Translations under genes and position numbers: made by a program
DNA from: an uncultured Oscillospiraceae bacterium
Lineage (GTDB): Bacteria; Bacillota; Clostridia; Oscillospirales; Oscillospiraceae
Assembly: GCA_947626785.1 (NCBI GenBank)
Contig: CANQTO010000020.1
Span: 1-40,044, forward strand
Length of the DNA: 40,044 nt
Reading direction: 5' to 3'
The notes under the pieces: generated by a model
Databases searched by the model: none
Told to the model about the DNA's origin: nothing
What the model saw: the letters and a program-made list of their open reading frames with translations, nothing else
Part shown: positions 8,565 through 17,413 of the stretch, piece after piece
Position numbering within the stretch: position 1 is the stretch's first letter
Layout: each line of letters starts with the position of its first letter

Positions 8565-10074
8565 TGGCGGCCTCCTCTTCCCGGTCCATATCCAGGTCGT
8601 ATTTTTCCACATCCATCAGCACGTCCCCGTCGGCAAAGAAGCGGATGCCCTCGATGGAGGGGTCCGTGGGCACCGTCACGGTGACGGTCTGCGCGCCGTC
8701 GTTGATGAAGATCTCTGCGCTGAACCGGTCCAGGATCAGCCGGAAGCCCAGATATCCGCCGCTCCGGGGCACCAGGCAGCGGCGCTGGTGGATGATGGCC
8801 CGCCGGGAGCCGGAGAATTTCCGGTCGATCTTCAAAATGGACTCATAGGGCCGGAAGCTGATGCCCGTGTGGTATTTCTCGTTCCAGCCGAACCAGAGAG
8901 CGAACTTCTTGTAGACGTTTCCCTCGTCCGCGGGCCGCAGGGTGACGGTCAGATCCAGCTGGCGGCCCCGGATGCCCTCCAGGACCTGCTCGCCGGAGAG
9001 CTGCACGTTCTCATAGTGCACATAGCCGCTGCGCAGGGCCTCCAGCTCCCGGATGGGCCACTGGTAGAGCCGGCCGTTGCGGATGCTCAGCTCCCGGGGA
9101 ACGGTCATCTGGCCGAACCAGGCGGCTTTCAGGGAGGCGATGGCCAGGGTGTCCCAGTTCTGCATCCAGGCGATCATCACCCGCCGCCCGTCCGGGGTCA
9201 GCAGGGTCTGGGTCGCATAGAAGTCGATGCCGTAGTCCACGGCCTGATTGTGCTCCTCGTGGAAGGTCTTGCTCTCCTCATCGAAGGTCCCGATAAAGCC
9301 CACGGTGCCGTTGCCGTTGTGGTACTCAAAGCCGTCCGGCTCCATATCCTGGGGGCTGACCAGCAGCACGTGCTTCCCGTCCAGCGGGAAGAAGTCCGGG
9401 CACTCCCACATCAGGCCGAAGCGGTTCTTGTTCTCGTCCAGCACGCTCTCCAGCTTCCACTCAAAGCCGTCCTTACTGGAGTAGAGGAGGATCTGGCCGC
9501 TGCCGTCCTCGGGCCGGCTGCCCACCACGCAGCGGTATGTACCGTCCGGCTCTCTCCAGGCCTTGGGGTCCCGGAAGTCGTAGATGCTGCCGCCGTTAGG
9601 CAGGCCCTCGGCGGAAATGACGGGGTTGCCGGCGTACTTCACGTAGTCCCGCCCGTCGCCTACGGCCACGCACTGGGTCTGGTAGTCCTTGCGCGTCCCG
9701 TCCGGCTGCCGGGGCCCGGCGGCGACGGCAGTGTACATCAGCAGCTGCCGGCCGTCGTCCAGCTCCACCGCGCTGCCGGAGAAGCAGCCTGCGCCGTCGA
9801 GGGGCGTGTCGGGAGCCAGGGCGGCGGGCAGATACTCCCAGTGGAGCAGATCGTCGCTGACTGCGTGGCCCCAGTGCATGGGGCCCCAGGTGGAAGAGTA
9901 GGGGTAATACTGATAGAAGAGATGGTACTTCCCCTGATAATAGGAAAAGCCGTTGGGATCGTTCGTCCAGCCCGTTCTGGGGGAGAAGTGAAAGGCCGGC
10001 CGGGTGGAGGCGGGGATCGTCTGTTCGAGGATCTCCTCGTGCCGCCGGGCTTCAAATAAGGTGTTGCTTGTCAC
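8557..10074 (-). CDS. GH32 beta-fructosidase / sucrose-6-phosphate hydrolase
   Basis: The 505-residue glycoside hydrolase family 32 enzyme carries all three hallmark motifs: WTNDPNG (nucleophile Asp) with FHFSP just before, RDPK, and ECPDFF (acid/base Glu). The C-terminal third fits the usual beta-sandwich domain. No signal peptide is present, so it acts in the cytoplasm on imported sucrose or short fructo-oligosaccharides. Since the transporter is an ABC system rather than a PTS, unphosphorylated substrate is more likely. The start is GTG at 10074, five bases after GGAGG; the ATG two bases earlier is followed at once by TGA, and a TTG at 10086 would lie upstream of the ribosome site. It sits in an operon with scrK. 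Confidence 0.93.
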   Translation of the reverse strand: MTSNTLFEARRHEEILEQTIPASTRPAFHFSPRTGWTNDPNGFSYYQGKYHLFYQYYPYSSTWGPMHWGHAVSDDLLHWEYLPAALAPDTPLDGAGCFSGSAVELDDGRQLLMYTAVAAGPRQPDGTRKDYQTQCVAVGDGRDYVKYAGNPVISAEGLPNGGSIYDFRDPKAWREPDGTYRCVVGSRPEDGSGQILLYSSKDGFEWKLESVLDENKNRFGLMWECPDFFPLDGKHVLLVSPQDMEPDGFEYHNGNGTVGFIGTFDEESKTFHEEHNQAVDYGIDFYATQTLLTPDGRRVMIAWMQNWDTLAIASLKAAWFGQMTVPRELSIRNGRLYQWPIRELEALRSGYVHYENVQLSGEQVLEGIRGRQLDLTVTLRPADEGNVYKKFALWFGWNEKYHTGISFRPYESILKIDRKFSGSRRAIIHQRRCLVPRSGGYLGFRLILDRFSAEIFINDGAQTVTVTVPTDPSIEGIRFFADGDVLMDVEKYDLDMDREEEAANG

Positions 10075-10180
10075 ATGGCCCTCCAAAGATAAGAAATTTC
10101 TTTTGCAAGAATACTACATTTCCGTTGAAATTACTACCCCTGTTTTAAAATTTTCTCGTTCAAAATTTTCCTGGTTTCAA

Positions 10181-10207
10181 AATCCCCGCCCCAGAGGGGC
10201 GGGGATT
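10181..10207 (-). terminator. terminator after the solute-binding protein gene
   Basis: A 12-bp stem AATCCCCGCCCC / GGGGCGGGGATT closes the loop AGA; on the minus strand TTTTGAAACC follows. It separates the binding-protein/permease genes from the GH32-scrK genes and is likely a partial terminator that keeps the binding protein mRNA abundant. I could not find a convincing separate promoter for GH32. Confidence 0.85.
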
Positions 10208-10231
10208 CCGATAGGTATAAACTTTTGCGGA

Positions 10232-11911
10232 TTATGCGCCCACGTTCTCCAGATAGGCGTCGAAGTACTTCTGGTACAGGGCCACGTACTCCTCAACACC
10301 GTAGGCCTTCAGGTCGGACTGGAACTGATCCCAATCCGCGTCGGTGAAGCCTTCCATAACGGCGCGGGACTTGAACTCGTTGACGCACTTGCCGATGTCA
10401 GCGCCCAGGTTGGAGTCCAGCGTGGTGTCGTCCTGGGTCATGAACATGTTGGGCAGGCAGTAGTCCATGTTGCAGGCGGGGGTGTAGATCTCCTTGATCC
10501 AGTCGAGCCGGTAGGCGGCGTCGTCGGGCAGGGTGACGTACACATTGTAGTAGCTGTCCAGGATGGCGAGAGGACCGTTGACGCTCTCGGCCTCGCGGAC
10601 CTCAACGGGGGACTGGTCGCCCAGAGGCGCATGCTTCAGCATGGGCTCGCCGTTGGCGTTGGTGCTCATCTCGAAGATATCGAAGCCGTCATCCTCGCCG
10701 TAGGTGCCCCAGTTGTTCTGGGGGCTCTGGATGGGAACGTACATCTGATCCAGCCAGGCGCAGACCAGAGCGGGGTTCTTGCAGGTGCCGGTGACGACGC
10801 AGCGGCCGCGGTCAAAGCCGGAGGTGAAGGCGGCGGTCTCGGGGGTCAGGTTGACGGTGTCAGCCTCCAGCATGGGCAGGGGCTCCCAGCCTTCCAGGGA
10901 GGGGACAACGTTGGCCACGTCCCAGTCAAAGCAAACGCCGTAACGGCCGCTCTTGCCCTTGGCCACGTAGGTGTTGCCGTCCTGAGTGAAGGCGTCCTTG
11001 TCGATCAGGTTCTCTTCATACAGCTTGTGCAGCCACGCGGTGCCTTCCTTGAAGCCCTCGGACATAGCATCGCAGACGACCTGCCCGTCGTTGTTGACCA
11101 TCAGGTGCTTCCAGCTGTCGGGGTCGCCGTAGCCTTCGCCAAAGCCGTTGATCAGGTTGTAGGGGTCCTGGTTGCCGTCATTGAGCCGGCAGGACATGGG
11201 GATAACGTCGCCCTCGATGTTGAACTGGGCCTGCAGCTGGGCGGCATTGTCGCGGAAAGCGATCAGGACCTGCTCAAACTCGTCGGTGGTGGTGGGCATC
11301 TCCAGGTTCAGGAAGTCGAGCCAGGCGGTGTTGATGAAGGGCATGTTGCCGATCAGCTGGATAGCGGTCTTGTTGGAGCCCAGCTGCTCGATCCAGGGCA
11401 GAGCCCAGATATGGCCGTCAGAGTCCAGGCACATGGCCTTGTACTCGGGGACCTGCTCAAAGACCTTGGTCAGGTTGGGCATATAGGCGTCGATGTAGTC
11501 CTCCAGGGGGATGATGGCGCCGTTCTTGCCGTACTTCAGAAGGTCGGCGTTGCCGAAGCCGGCGTCGAACACGAAGTCAGGCAGGGTCTTGGCGTTGGAC
11601 ATCTCGAGCTGGATCTTGTCGCCCCACTGGTCGCTCTGGATGGCGCGCCACTCAACATGGACGTTGGTGGCCTCTTCCAGGCGCTTGAAGATGGTGCGGT
11701 TGTTGGGCTCGGACTCGGTGCCGGCGGGGAACTTGGTCAGGCCGGTGATGGTGGCGGTCTCAGCCAGGGGGAAGGTCAGCTCAGAGGCGTCCACTTCCTG
11801 GAATTCGCCGCTGGCGAGGTTGCTGCCGCCGGAGCCGCCGCAGGCGGTCATCAGGGCCACGGACATCGCCAGGACCATGACCAGAGCCAGCAGCTTAGTC
11901 ATTTTGCGCAT
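10232..11911 (-). CDS. lipoprotein solute-binding protein of a sugar ABC importer
   Basis: The 559-residue protein begins with a lipoprotein signal (MRKMTKLLALVMVLAMSVALMTAC; lipid-modified Cys 24) followed by a Gly/Ser-rich linker. Its length and its two LplB/LplC-type permease partners place it with the large LplA-like family 1 binding proteins of Firmicutes. It should capture an oligosaccharide outside the cell; GH32 and fructokinase next to it point to sucrose or fructo-oligosaccharides (inference). Codon use is highly biased, as in an abundant protein. AAGGAG lies nine bases before the ATG. Confidence 0.93.
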   Translation of the reverse strand: MRKMTKLLALVMVLAMSVALMTACGGSGGSNLASGEFQEVDASELTFPLAETATITGLTKFPAGTESEPNNRTIFKRLEEATNVHVEWRAIQSDQWGDKIQLEMSNAKTLPDFVFDAGFGNADLLKYGKNGAIIPLEDYIDAYMPNLTKVFEQVPEYKAMCLDSDGHIWALPWIEQLGSNKTAIQLIGNMPFINTAWLDFLNLEMPTTTDEFEQVLIAFRDNAAQLQAQFNIEGDVIPMSCRLNDGNQDPYNLINGFGEGYGDPDSWKHLMVNNDGQVVCDAMSEGFKEGTAWLHKLYEENLIDKDAFTQDGNTYVAKGKSGRYGVCFDWDVANVVPSLEGWEPLPMLEADTVNLTPETAAFTSGFDRGRCVVTGTCKNPALVCAWLDQMYVPIQSPQNNWGTYGEDDGFDIFEMSTNANGEPMLKHAPLGDQSPVEVREAESVNGPLAILDSYYNVYVTLPDDAAYRLDWIKEIYTPACNMDYCLPNMFMTQDDTTLDSNLGADIGKCVNEFKSRAVMEGFTDADWDQFQSDLKAYGVEEYVALYQKYFDAYLENVGA

Positions 11912-12006
11912 ACGTTTTTTCTCCTTTTCATTGTTTTGGGGGTCGCGTTATCTCATGCGGGCCGCTGCCCGCTGGGGCACGGGGAAGGGGAAGGGAGACC
12001 GGAAGA

Positions 12007-12921
12007 TCAGCCCTTCACAGCGCCAGCCATCAGGCCGCCGCCGAAGTACCGCTGGAAGAAGGGGTACATGATCAGCAGGGGCAGGCTGGAGATGATGATG
12101 GTGGAGTACTTTAGCAGCTCGGCCAGACGGGCACGCTCGGCCACAGACTGCATATCGGACACCATGCCCGGCTCAGGCTGGCTCTGGATCAGGATGGAGC
12201 GCAGGACCAGCTGCAGGGGCTGCTTGGAGGCGCTGTTCAGGTAGATCATGGCGTCGAAGTAGCTGTTCCACATACCCACGAAGCACCACATGGCGATGGT
12301 GGCGATGATGGGGGTGCAGACGGGCAGCAGGATCTGGAAGAAGTAGGTCATCTCGTTGGCGCCGTCGATTTCGGCCGCCTCCTCCAGGTCGCGGGGGATG
12401 CCCTGGTAGTAGGTGCGGGCCACGATCATGTTCCACACGCTGAAGGCAGGGGGCACGATGATGGCCCAGATGGTGTCCATCATGTGCAGGTTGTTGATCA
12501 GCAAGTAGGTGGGGATCAGGCCGCCGCCGAAGAACATGGTGATCATGAAGATCAGGTTGTACAGGCCCTTGCCCTTGAAGTCCGCGCGGGACATGGGGTA
12601 GGCGGCCAGCAGGGTGATGACCACGGACAGGACCGTGGAGGTGACGGAGTAGAGCAGGGCGTTGCCGAAGCCGACCCAGATCTGCTCGTTTTCCATGACG
12701 CGCTGGTAGGCGGTCAGGGTCCATTTACTGAAGTCGAAGGTCAGGCCCTGGTTTTGCAGGGTGATGGGGTCCACGAAGGAGGCCAGGATGATGTAGATCA
12801 TGGGGACGATGATGGCCACCATGAACAGGCCCAGGATGGCATAGCAGATGACCAGGAGGACCTTGTCGCCGGCAGGCTGACGGGCGAACTCGCTCTTTTT
12901 CTTGGTTTTCGTAGCTTCCAT
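12007..12921 (-). CDS. sugar ABC transporter permease, LplC/AraQ type
   Basis: The 304-residue inner-membrane permease has about six membrane segments and the cytoplasmic coupling motif EEAAEIDGANEMTYFFQILL (EAA loop) that docks the ATPase. The C-terminus ends in FFQRYFGGGLMAGAVKG, typical of the AraQ/LplC branch. It starts 18 bases after the first permease gene. No ATPase gene is in the cluster; Firmicutes systems of this type use a shared MsmX-like ATPase encoded elsewhere (known of the family, inferred here). Confidence 0.94.
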   Translation of the reverse strand: MEATKTKKKSEFARQPAGDKVLLVICYAILGLFMVAIIVPMIYIILASFVDPITLQNQGLTFDFSKWTLTAYQRVMENEQIWVGFGNALLYSVTSTVLSVVITLLAAYPMSRADFKGKGLYNLIFMITMFFGGGLIPTYLLINNLHMMDTIWAIIVPPAFSVWNMIVARTYYQGIPRDLEEAAEIDGANEMTYFFQILLPVCTPIIATIAMWCFVGMWNSYFDAMIYLNSASKQPLQLVLRSILIQSQPEPGMVSDMQSVAERARLAELLKYSTIIISSLPLLIMYPFFQRYFGGGLMAGAVKG

Positions 12922-12939
12922 TGTTCAGCTCCCCCTCTC

Positions 12940-13887
12940 TTAGTAGATACCCTTGCCGTCGTTGACCTTCTTGGCAAGAGCGTTCATGGAGATCAGCAGG
13001 ATGACGTTGATGACAGTGTTGAAGAGGCCCACGGCAGTGGAGAAGCCGTAGTCGCCGTCGATAAGGCCCTTCTTGTACACGTAGGTGGAGATGATCTCGG
13101 AGGCGTCCATGTTCAGGTCGGTCTGGAGGGCGTAAGCCTTTTCAAAGCCGACGGACATGATGTTGCCCACCTGCATGATGAACTGGATCATGACGGTGTC
13201 CTTGATGGCGGGCCACTCGACCACCTGGATCTGCTGGATGATGTTGGCGCCGTCAATGACGGCCGCTTCCTTCAGTTCCTTGCTGGCGTTGGACAGGGCC
13301 GCGGTGTAAATGATGGAGCCCCAGCCTGCGCCCTGCCAGATACCGGACGCTATGTAGATGGTTCGGAAGGCCTGAGGCATCGTCATCAGGTTCCAGTCGG
13401 TCCCCAGGAGCATGTTGATCATGCCGGTGGGGGCGAGCATGATGCGGACGATACCGCAGAGCACGATGACAGAGATGAAGTTGGGCATATACAGCACCAG
13501 CTGGATCTTCTGCTTGATGGAGGAGCTGAGGATGCGGTTGAGCAGGAAGGCCAGCAGGATCGGCGCCGGGAAGCCCCACAACAGGCCGTATACGCTCAGC
13601 TTCAGGGTGTTCGTCAGGTAGCTCAGGAAGTCCGGGGACGACAGGAAACGGGAAAAGTGCTTGAATCCGACCCATTCACTGCCGAAGATCCCACGGAAGG
13701 GGTTGTAGTCGGTGAAGGCGATCATCACGCCGCCCATGGGGATGTAGCGGAAAATGATCGTCAGCACCAGCGCGGGCATCATGAACAGTAGATACAGCTG
13801 CCAGTGCTGGCGCATGTACACCAGCGTGTAGTGCAGCTTGCTGTTCACATCTTTTTCTTTGGTAGCAACTGCTGCAGGTCTGCTCAT
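12940..13887 (-). CDS. sugar ABC transporter permease, LplB/UgpA type
   Basis: The 315-residue permease has about six membrane segments and the coupling loop EAAVIDGANIIQQIQVVEWP. The N-terminus carries YLLFMMPALVLTIIFRYIPM and VMIAFTDYNPF, typical of the LplB branch. It is the first gene of the minus-strand operon; AAGGAGGAACACT precedes the ATG. It pairs with the downstream LplC-type permease to form the transmembrane channel. Confidence 0.94.
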   Translation of the reverse strand: MSRPAAVATKEKDVNSKLHYTLVYMRQHWQLYLLFMMPALVLTIIFRYIPMGGVMIAFTDYNPFRGIFGSEWVGFKHFSRFLSSPDFLSYLTNTLKLSVYGLLWGFPAPILLAFLLNRILSSSIKQKIQLVLYMPNFISVIVLCGIVRIMLAPTGMINMLLGTDWNLMTMPQAFRTIYIASGIWQGAGWGSIIYTAALSNASKELKEAAVIDGANIIQQIQVVEWPAIKDTVMIQFIMQVGNIMSVGFEKAYALQTDLNMDASEIISTYVYKKGLIDGDYGFSTAVGLFNTVINVILLISMNALAKKVNDGKGIY

Positions 13888-13956
13888 AGTGTTCCTCCTT
13901 CATACTCTCCTCTGAATTTGGTGAAGAGACGCGCTTTGCCGGGATTTTCGAGAGCA

Positions 13957-13985
13957 ATTTTACTATTTTGTGAAATAGAAGTCAA
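13957..13985 (-). promoter_or_regulatory. promoter of the fructoside operon
   Basis: On the minus strand TTGACT (13985-13980) and TAAAAT (13962-13957) are 17 bases apart, about 70 bases before the LplB-type permease start. Two TTTGCACA copies lie directly upstream (14000, 14020). Confidence 0.75.
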
Positions 13986-13999
13986 TACGGGAATTGCCA

Positions 14000-14174
14000 T
14001 TTGCACAACGATTTTATGCTTTGCACAGTTTTTAAGCCTGATTTTTGGTGATTTTGAAGAAAATATTTCAGAAAGGCGAAAGATTGCCACCATTTTTTAC
14101 CAAATATAAGGAAAATCCTGGAATCTGGTTTGCTGATTTGCACAGTTGACTACTATATAAATTGACATTTGCAC
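14000..14174. promoter_or_regulatory. four TTTGCAC repeats, candidate operator sites
   Basis: TTTGCACA occurs at 14000-14007, 14020-14027 and 14137-14144, and TTTGCAC at 14168-14174, all in the same orientation. The first two are exactly 20 bases (two helical turns) apart, upstream of the operon promoter; the last lies inside the spacer of a LacI-gene promoter. They may bind the adjacent LacI-type protein or another regulator. They are not the usual single palindrome of LacI operators. Confidence 0.45.
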
Positions 14175-14190
14175 CTCTTTGTGATAAACT
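14162..14190 (+). promoter_or_regulatory. promoter P1 for the LacI-type regulator
   Basis: A perfect TTGACA (14162-14167) and TAAACT (14185-14190) with a 17-base spacer. The spacer contains a TTTGCAC copy, as expected for autoregulation. Confidence 0.55.
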
Positions 14191-14218
14191 CGTCACAGCT
14201 TATAAAAAGTCCGGATAT

Positions 14219-14248
14219 TTGACATTTATACCCGCTCCATGGTACTAT
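14219..14248 (+). promoter_or_regulatory. promoter P2 for the LacI-type regulator
   Basis: A perfect TTGACA (14219-14224) and TACTAT (14243-14248) with an 18-base spacer, 40 bases before the start codon. Confidence 0.5.
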
Positions 14249-14287
14249 AAACACGGAAAAATCCGTACAGGCAGAAGGAGCAGGGAC

Positions 14288-15316
14288 ATGAAAAGAGTTA
14301 CGATCCAGGACATCGCGGACGCGCTTGGCCTTTCCCGGAACACCGTCTCAAAAGCCATCAACAACAGCGAGGGCCTGGCGGACGCCACCAAGGAGAAGAT
14401 CCTCCAAAAGGCTGTGGAGATGGGGTACAAGCAATTCGCCTATGTGGCGGCCCACGCCACGCTCTTCCCCGGCGGGCCAAGCCCGGAGGAGCACGGGGAG
14501 ATCGCCCTGTTCACTACCCAAAATCTGTTCCGCTGGACCAACCATTTTGCCGTGCCCACGGTGGACCGGCTCAAGGTGGAGCTGGCCCAATTGGGCTACG
14601 CGCTGACCTTATACAAGGTGGAGCAGGAGGACATGCGCCGCCGGAGCTTTCCGGCCGCCTTTGACAGAGAAAAGGCCGCCGGGATCGTCTGCATCGAGAT
14701 GTTTGACCGGGCCTACGGGGAGATGATCTGCTCTCTGGGGCTGCCGGTGCTCTTTGTGGACGGGCCCAACAAGCGGGGCGGCTATTCTCTCCCGGCCGAC
14801 CAGCTCTATATGGACAACACCACCGGCATCTCCGCCCTGGTGACAGATATGATCCGGCGGGGCAAGCGGAAGATCGGCTTTATCGGCGACTATGAGCACT
14901 GCCAGTCCTTCTTTGAGCGCTACACCGCCTTCCGCAGCGCCATGGGCCTGGAGGGCATGCCGGTGGACGAGAGATTCATCATAAAGCGCAACGACGGGAC
15001 CGGCGCGGCGCTGGCCGCGCTGGATGAGCTGCCGGAGCTGTTCGTCTGCGCCAATGACTTTGTCGCGGCCGACGTTTTGCAGGAGCTTGGCAAGCTGGGG
15101 GTCTCCGTCCCGGAGGACGTGCTGCTCAGCGGCTTTGATGATTCGCCCGAGTCCCGCATCATGACCCCGGCGCTGACCACCGTCCACATCCACACCCAGA
15201 TCATGGCCTACACCGCCGCGGACCTGCTCCTCAGCCGCATCGAGGAGCCGGAGCTGGACTACCGGACCGTCTACACCCAGACGGATCTGATCTACAGGGA
15301 ATCCACAAAATATTGA
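14288..15316 (+). CDS. LacI-family transcriptional regulator
   Basis: The 342-residue protein has the N-terminal LacI helix-turn-helix and hinge (VTIQDIADALGLSRNTVSKA, then ATKEKILQKAVEMGY). A periplasmic-binding-protein-like effector domain follows, including FVCANDFVAADVLQELGKLG and a C-terminal SGFDDSPESRIMTPALTTVH. The start is ATG at 14288 after AAGGAGCAGGGAC. It is divergent from the fructoside operon and very probably controls it in response to a sugar or sugar phosphate. It seems to share a transcript with the next two genes. Confidence 0.93.
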   Translation: MKRVTIQDIADALGLSRNTVSKAINNSEGLADATKEKILQKAVEMGYKQFAYVAAHATLFPGGPSPEEHGEIALFTTQNLFRWTNHFAVPTVDRLKVELAQLGYALTLYKVEQEDMRRRSFPAAFDREKAAGIVCIEMFDRAYGEMICSLGLPVLFVDGPNKRGGYSLPADQLYMDNTTGISALVTDMIRRGKRKIGFIGDYEHCQSFFERYTAFRSAMGLEGMPVDERFIIKRNDGTGAALAALDELPELFVCANDFVAADVLQELGKLGVSVPEDVLLSGFDDSPESRIMTPALTTVHIHTQIMAYTAADLLLSRIEEPELDYRTVYTQTDLIYRESTKY

Positions 15317-15354
15317 TTTTAAGCCAATGACACGATCCTATCAGGGGGCAAGGA

Positions 15355-16011
15355 ATGAATTTTCTCTCGTATGACAGCAAATTCGGCCGGATCTTCACCA
15401 AATTCTTTGACGGCTGCTATCTGAACCTGCTCTGGTTCGTCTGCTCGATCCCCATCTTCACCCTGGGCGCGGCCAGCGCGGCGCTCTGGTCCGTCACGCT
15501 GAAGATCGCCAAAGATGAGGAGAGCTCCTCCATCACCCGGATGTTCTTCCGGGCCTTCAAAGAGAATTTCCGGCAGGGGACCGTGCTGTGGCTGATCCTG
15601 CTGGCCGTGGGTCTGCTGCTGGCCGGGGACGGGTACATCCTCTACCATCTGCGCGCCTCCGCCTCCGGGACCCTGGCCATCTTCTGGACGCTGCTGCTGG
15701 CGGTGCTCATCGTGGGGGTCATCGCCTATGTGATCATCCTGTTCTACATCTTCCCCCTGATCGCCAGCGTCTCCAACACGAATTTCGCCATGCTGAAGTT
15801 CTCCTTCCTCATCGGCATCCGCTATCTGTTCTGCACCATCCTGATGTTTGGCGTGTATTTCGCCATGTTCTTTATCATCGTCCGGGTGTTCAGCCCCGCC
15901 GTCATTTTCGGCCAGGGCATGTGCGCCATGATCATCTCCCACTTCCTATATAAAATAATAGACGAGTGCTCCTATGTGCCGGAGGAAGACGAGGAGGCTG
16001 GCGGCGAATGA
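15355..16011 (+). CDS. YesL/DUF624 membrane protein
   Basis: The 218-residue protein has about five membrane segments and the DUF624 opening (FDGCYLNLLWFVCSIPIFTLG followed by a Trp-containing helix). YesL-like proteins are common beside carbohydrate ABC transporters of Firmicutes, but their role is unknown. It begins 38 bases after the regulator gene, with AAGGA upstream, and ends with an ATGA overlap into the next gene. The acidic C-terminus (PEEDEEAGGE) is cytoplasmic by prediction. Confidence 0.85.
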   Translation: MNFLSYDSKFGRIFTKFFDGCYLNLLWFVCSIPIFTLGAASAALWSVTLKIAKDEESSSITRMFFRAFKENFRQGTVLWLILLAVGLLLAGDGYILYHLRASASGTLAIFWTLLLAVLIVGVIAYVIILFYIFPLIASVSNTNFAMLKFSFLIGIRYLFCTILMFGVYFAMFFIIVRVFSPAVIFGQGMCAMIISHFLYKIIDECSYVPEEDEEAGGE

Positions 16012-16736
16012 AGCTGTCCCCCCAGGAGAAGGCCGAGCACCGGGCCGCCTTCCGGCAGATGACCCCGGCAAAGAAGCTGGACCACATCATCACCTATTAT
16101 AAAATACCCATCTTCCTCATCCTCTGCGGCCTGTTCGTGCTGGGGGAGGTGAGTTACCGGCAGCTGACCAAGCGAGAGCCCCTGCTCTACGGGGCGTACA
16201 TGAACGTTACCGTGGGGGAGGAGCTGGACCAGGCGCTGACGGACGGCTTTGTCAGCTATGCGGGCGAGGACCCCAAGAAGAGCCAGGTGGAGGTCTACCG
16301 GGAGCTCTATCTGTCCGCTGACCCGGATACGCAGAACCACCAGTACGCCTACGCCTCCCGGATGAAGCTGCTGGCCACCATCCAGGCCCAGGAGATCGAC
16401 CTGGCGCTGATGAATCAGGAGGCCTATGACCTTCTCTCCGGCGAGGGCTATCTGGCCCCGCTGCCGGACATCCTGGAGGGGGAGCTGGCCGCCCGGCTGG
16501 AGCCCCTGCTGACGGAAAACACCGTCATTTTGGAGGACAACTCCATCGAGCTTGCCCTCAACGAGGCCGATGCCTATGAGGCCGTCACGGAGCAGTCCCT
16601 CAACGCCCTGAGGGTCAACGAACTGCCGCTGTTCCAAAACGCCGGCTTTACCGGGCCGGTCTATCTGGGCGTCATCGGCAACAGCCCCCGGCTGCCCCAG
16701 GTCTTCCAATATATGAACTATCTGCTTTCAGCTTGA
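16008..16736 (+). CDS. membrane-anchored protein of unknown function
   Basis: I do not recognise this 242-residue protein. It has a basic, amphipathic N-terminus, one membrane segment near residues 32-47 (IPIFLILCGLFVLGEV) and a large extracytoplasmic domain rich in Glu and Leu, including NVTVGEELDQALTDGF and QEIDLALMNQEAYDLLSGEG. The latter half resembles the lobes of solute-binding proteins in style only. It is coupled to the YesL gene by an ATGA overlap, so the two probably work together at the membrane. A terminator follows. Confidence 0.7.
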   Translation: MKLSPQEKAEHRAAFRQMTPAKKLDHIITYYKIPIFLILCGLFVLGEVSYRQLTKREPLLYGAYMNVTVGEELDQALTDGFVSYAGEDPKKSQVEVYRELYLSADPDTQNHQYAYASRMKLLATIQAQEIDLALMNQEAYDLLSGEGYLAPLPDILEGELAARLEPLLTENTVILEDNSIELALNEADAYEAVTEQSLNALRVNELPLFQNAGFTGPVYLGVIGNSPRLPQVFQYMNYLLSA

Positions 16737-16749
16737 GATTTCAAAAAGC

Positions 16750-16797
16750 TTTGCCCCATGCCTCCGTGTTTTCCGGAGGCGTGGGGCAAAATTTTTT
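16750..16797 (+). terminator. intrinsic terminator
   Basis: TTTGCCCCAtGCCTCCG pairs with CGGAGGCgTGGGGCAAA with one internal mismatch and a short loop; ATTTTTT follows. It ends the LacI-YesL transcript. Confidence 0.92.
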
Positions 16798-16855
16798 GAA
16801 AAAGTGAAATATTTTTTCCTGAAAAGCTACTTGGGAAGAGAAGGGAGGGTCTTGT

Positions 16856-17413
16856 ATGACAGACAGTCTGATACTGGAGCTCTATTGGGCCCGGTCGGAG
16901 AGAGCGATCGAGGAGAGCCAGCGCAGCTATGGACCCTACTGCTACCGGATCGCAAGCGCCATCCTGAACGACCCGCGGGACTCGGAGGAGAGCGTCAACG
17001 ACACCTGGCTGGGCGCCTGGAACGCCATACCGCCGGCCCGCCCTCTGAATCTGAAGGCCTTTTTCGGGGCTCTGACCCGGCGCATCTCCATCCGCCGGCT
17101 CCGGGAGCGGACGGCGGCGAAGAGGGGCGGCGGCGAGGCCCTGGCCGCCATCGACGAACTGGCCGAATGTATCCCCGCCCGCTGGAGTATGGAACAGGAG
17201 ATCGAGGAGAAGGAGCTGGTCCGGGCCTTTGACGCCTTCCTGGCCGCCCAGCCGCAGACGGAGCGGGATCTGTTCGTGGCCCGCTACTGGTACGGCCTCC
17301 CGGTGGCCCAGCTGGCCGGCAAATTCGGCCTTCGGCAGAACACGGTGCTGACCAAGCTGCGCCGCACCCGTATCCGCCTTCGCGAGCAATTGAAAAAGGA
17401 GGAGCTGCTGTGA
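16856..17413 (+). CDS. sigma-70-family (ECF-like) sigma factor
   Basis: The 185-residue protein has sigma region 2 (residues about 20-80, YCYRIASAILNDPRDSEESV and NDTWLGAWNAIPPARP) and region 4 (residues about 120-180, with a helix-turn-helix at GLPVAQLAGKFGLRQNTVLT). It should direct RNA polymerase to a small set of promoters. The start is ATG after GAAGGGAGGGTCTTGT. Its stop overlaps the next start (GTGA), so the pair is translationally coupled. The protein encoded at 38483-39043 is a clear relative (same NDxxLGAWNAIPPARP motif). Confidence 0.87.
   Translation: MTDSLILELYWARSERAIEESQRSYGPYCYRIASAILNDPRDSEESVNDTWLGAWNAIPPARPLNLKAFFGALTRRISIRRLRERTAAKRGGGEALAAIDELAECIPARWSMEQEIEEKELVRAFDAFLAAQPQTERDLFVARYWYGLPVAQLAGKFGLRQNTVLTKLRRTRIRLREQLKKEELL

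Noticed and set aside
10075-10180. Separate promoter for the GH32 gene
   Set aside because: TATTCT is present on the minus strand, but I found no -35 box at a proper distance, so read-through from the operon promoter is simpler.
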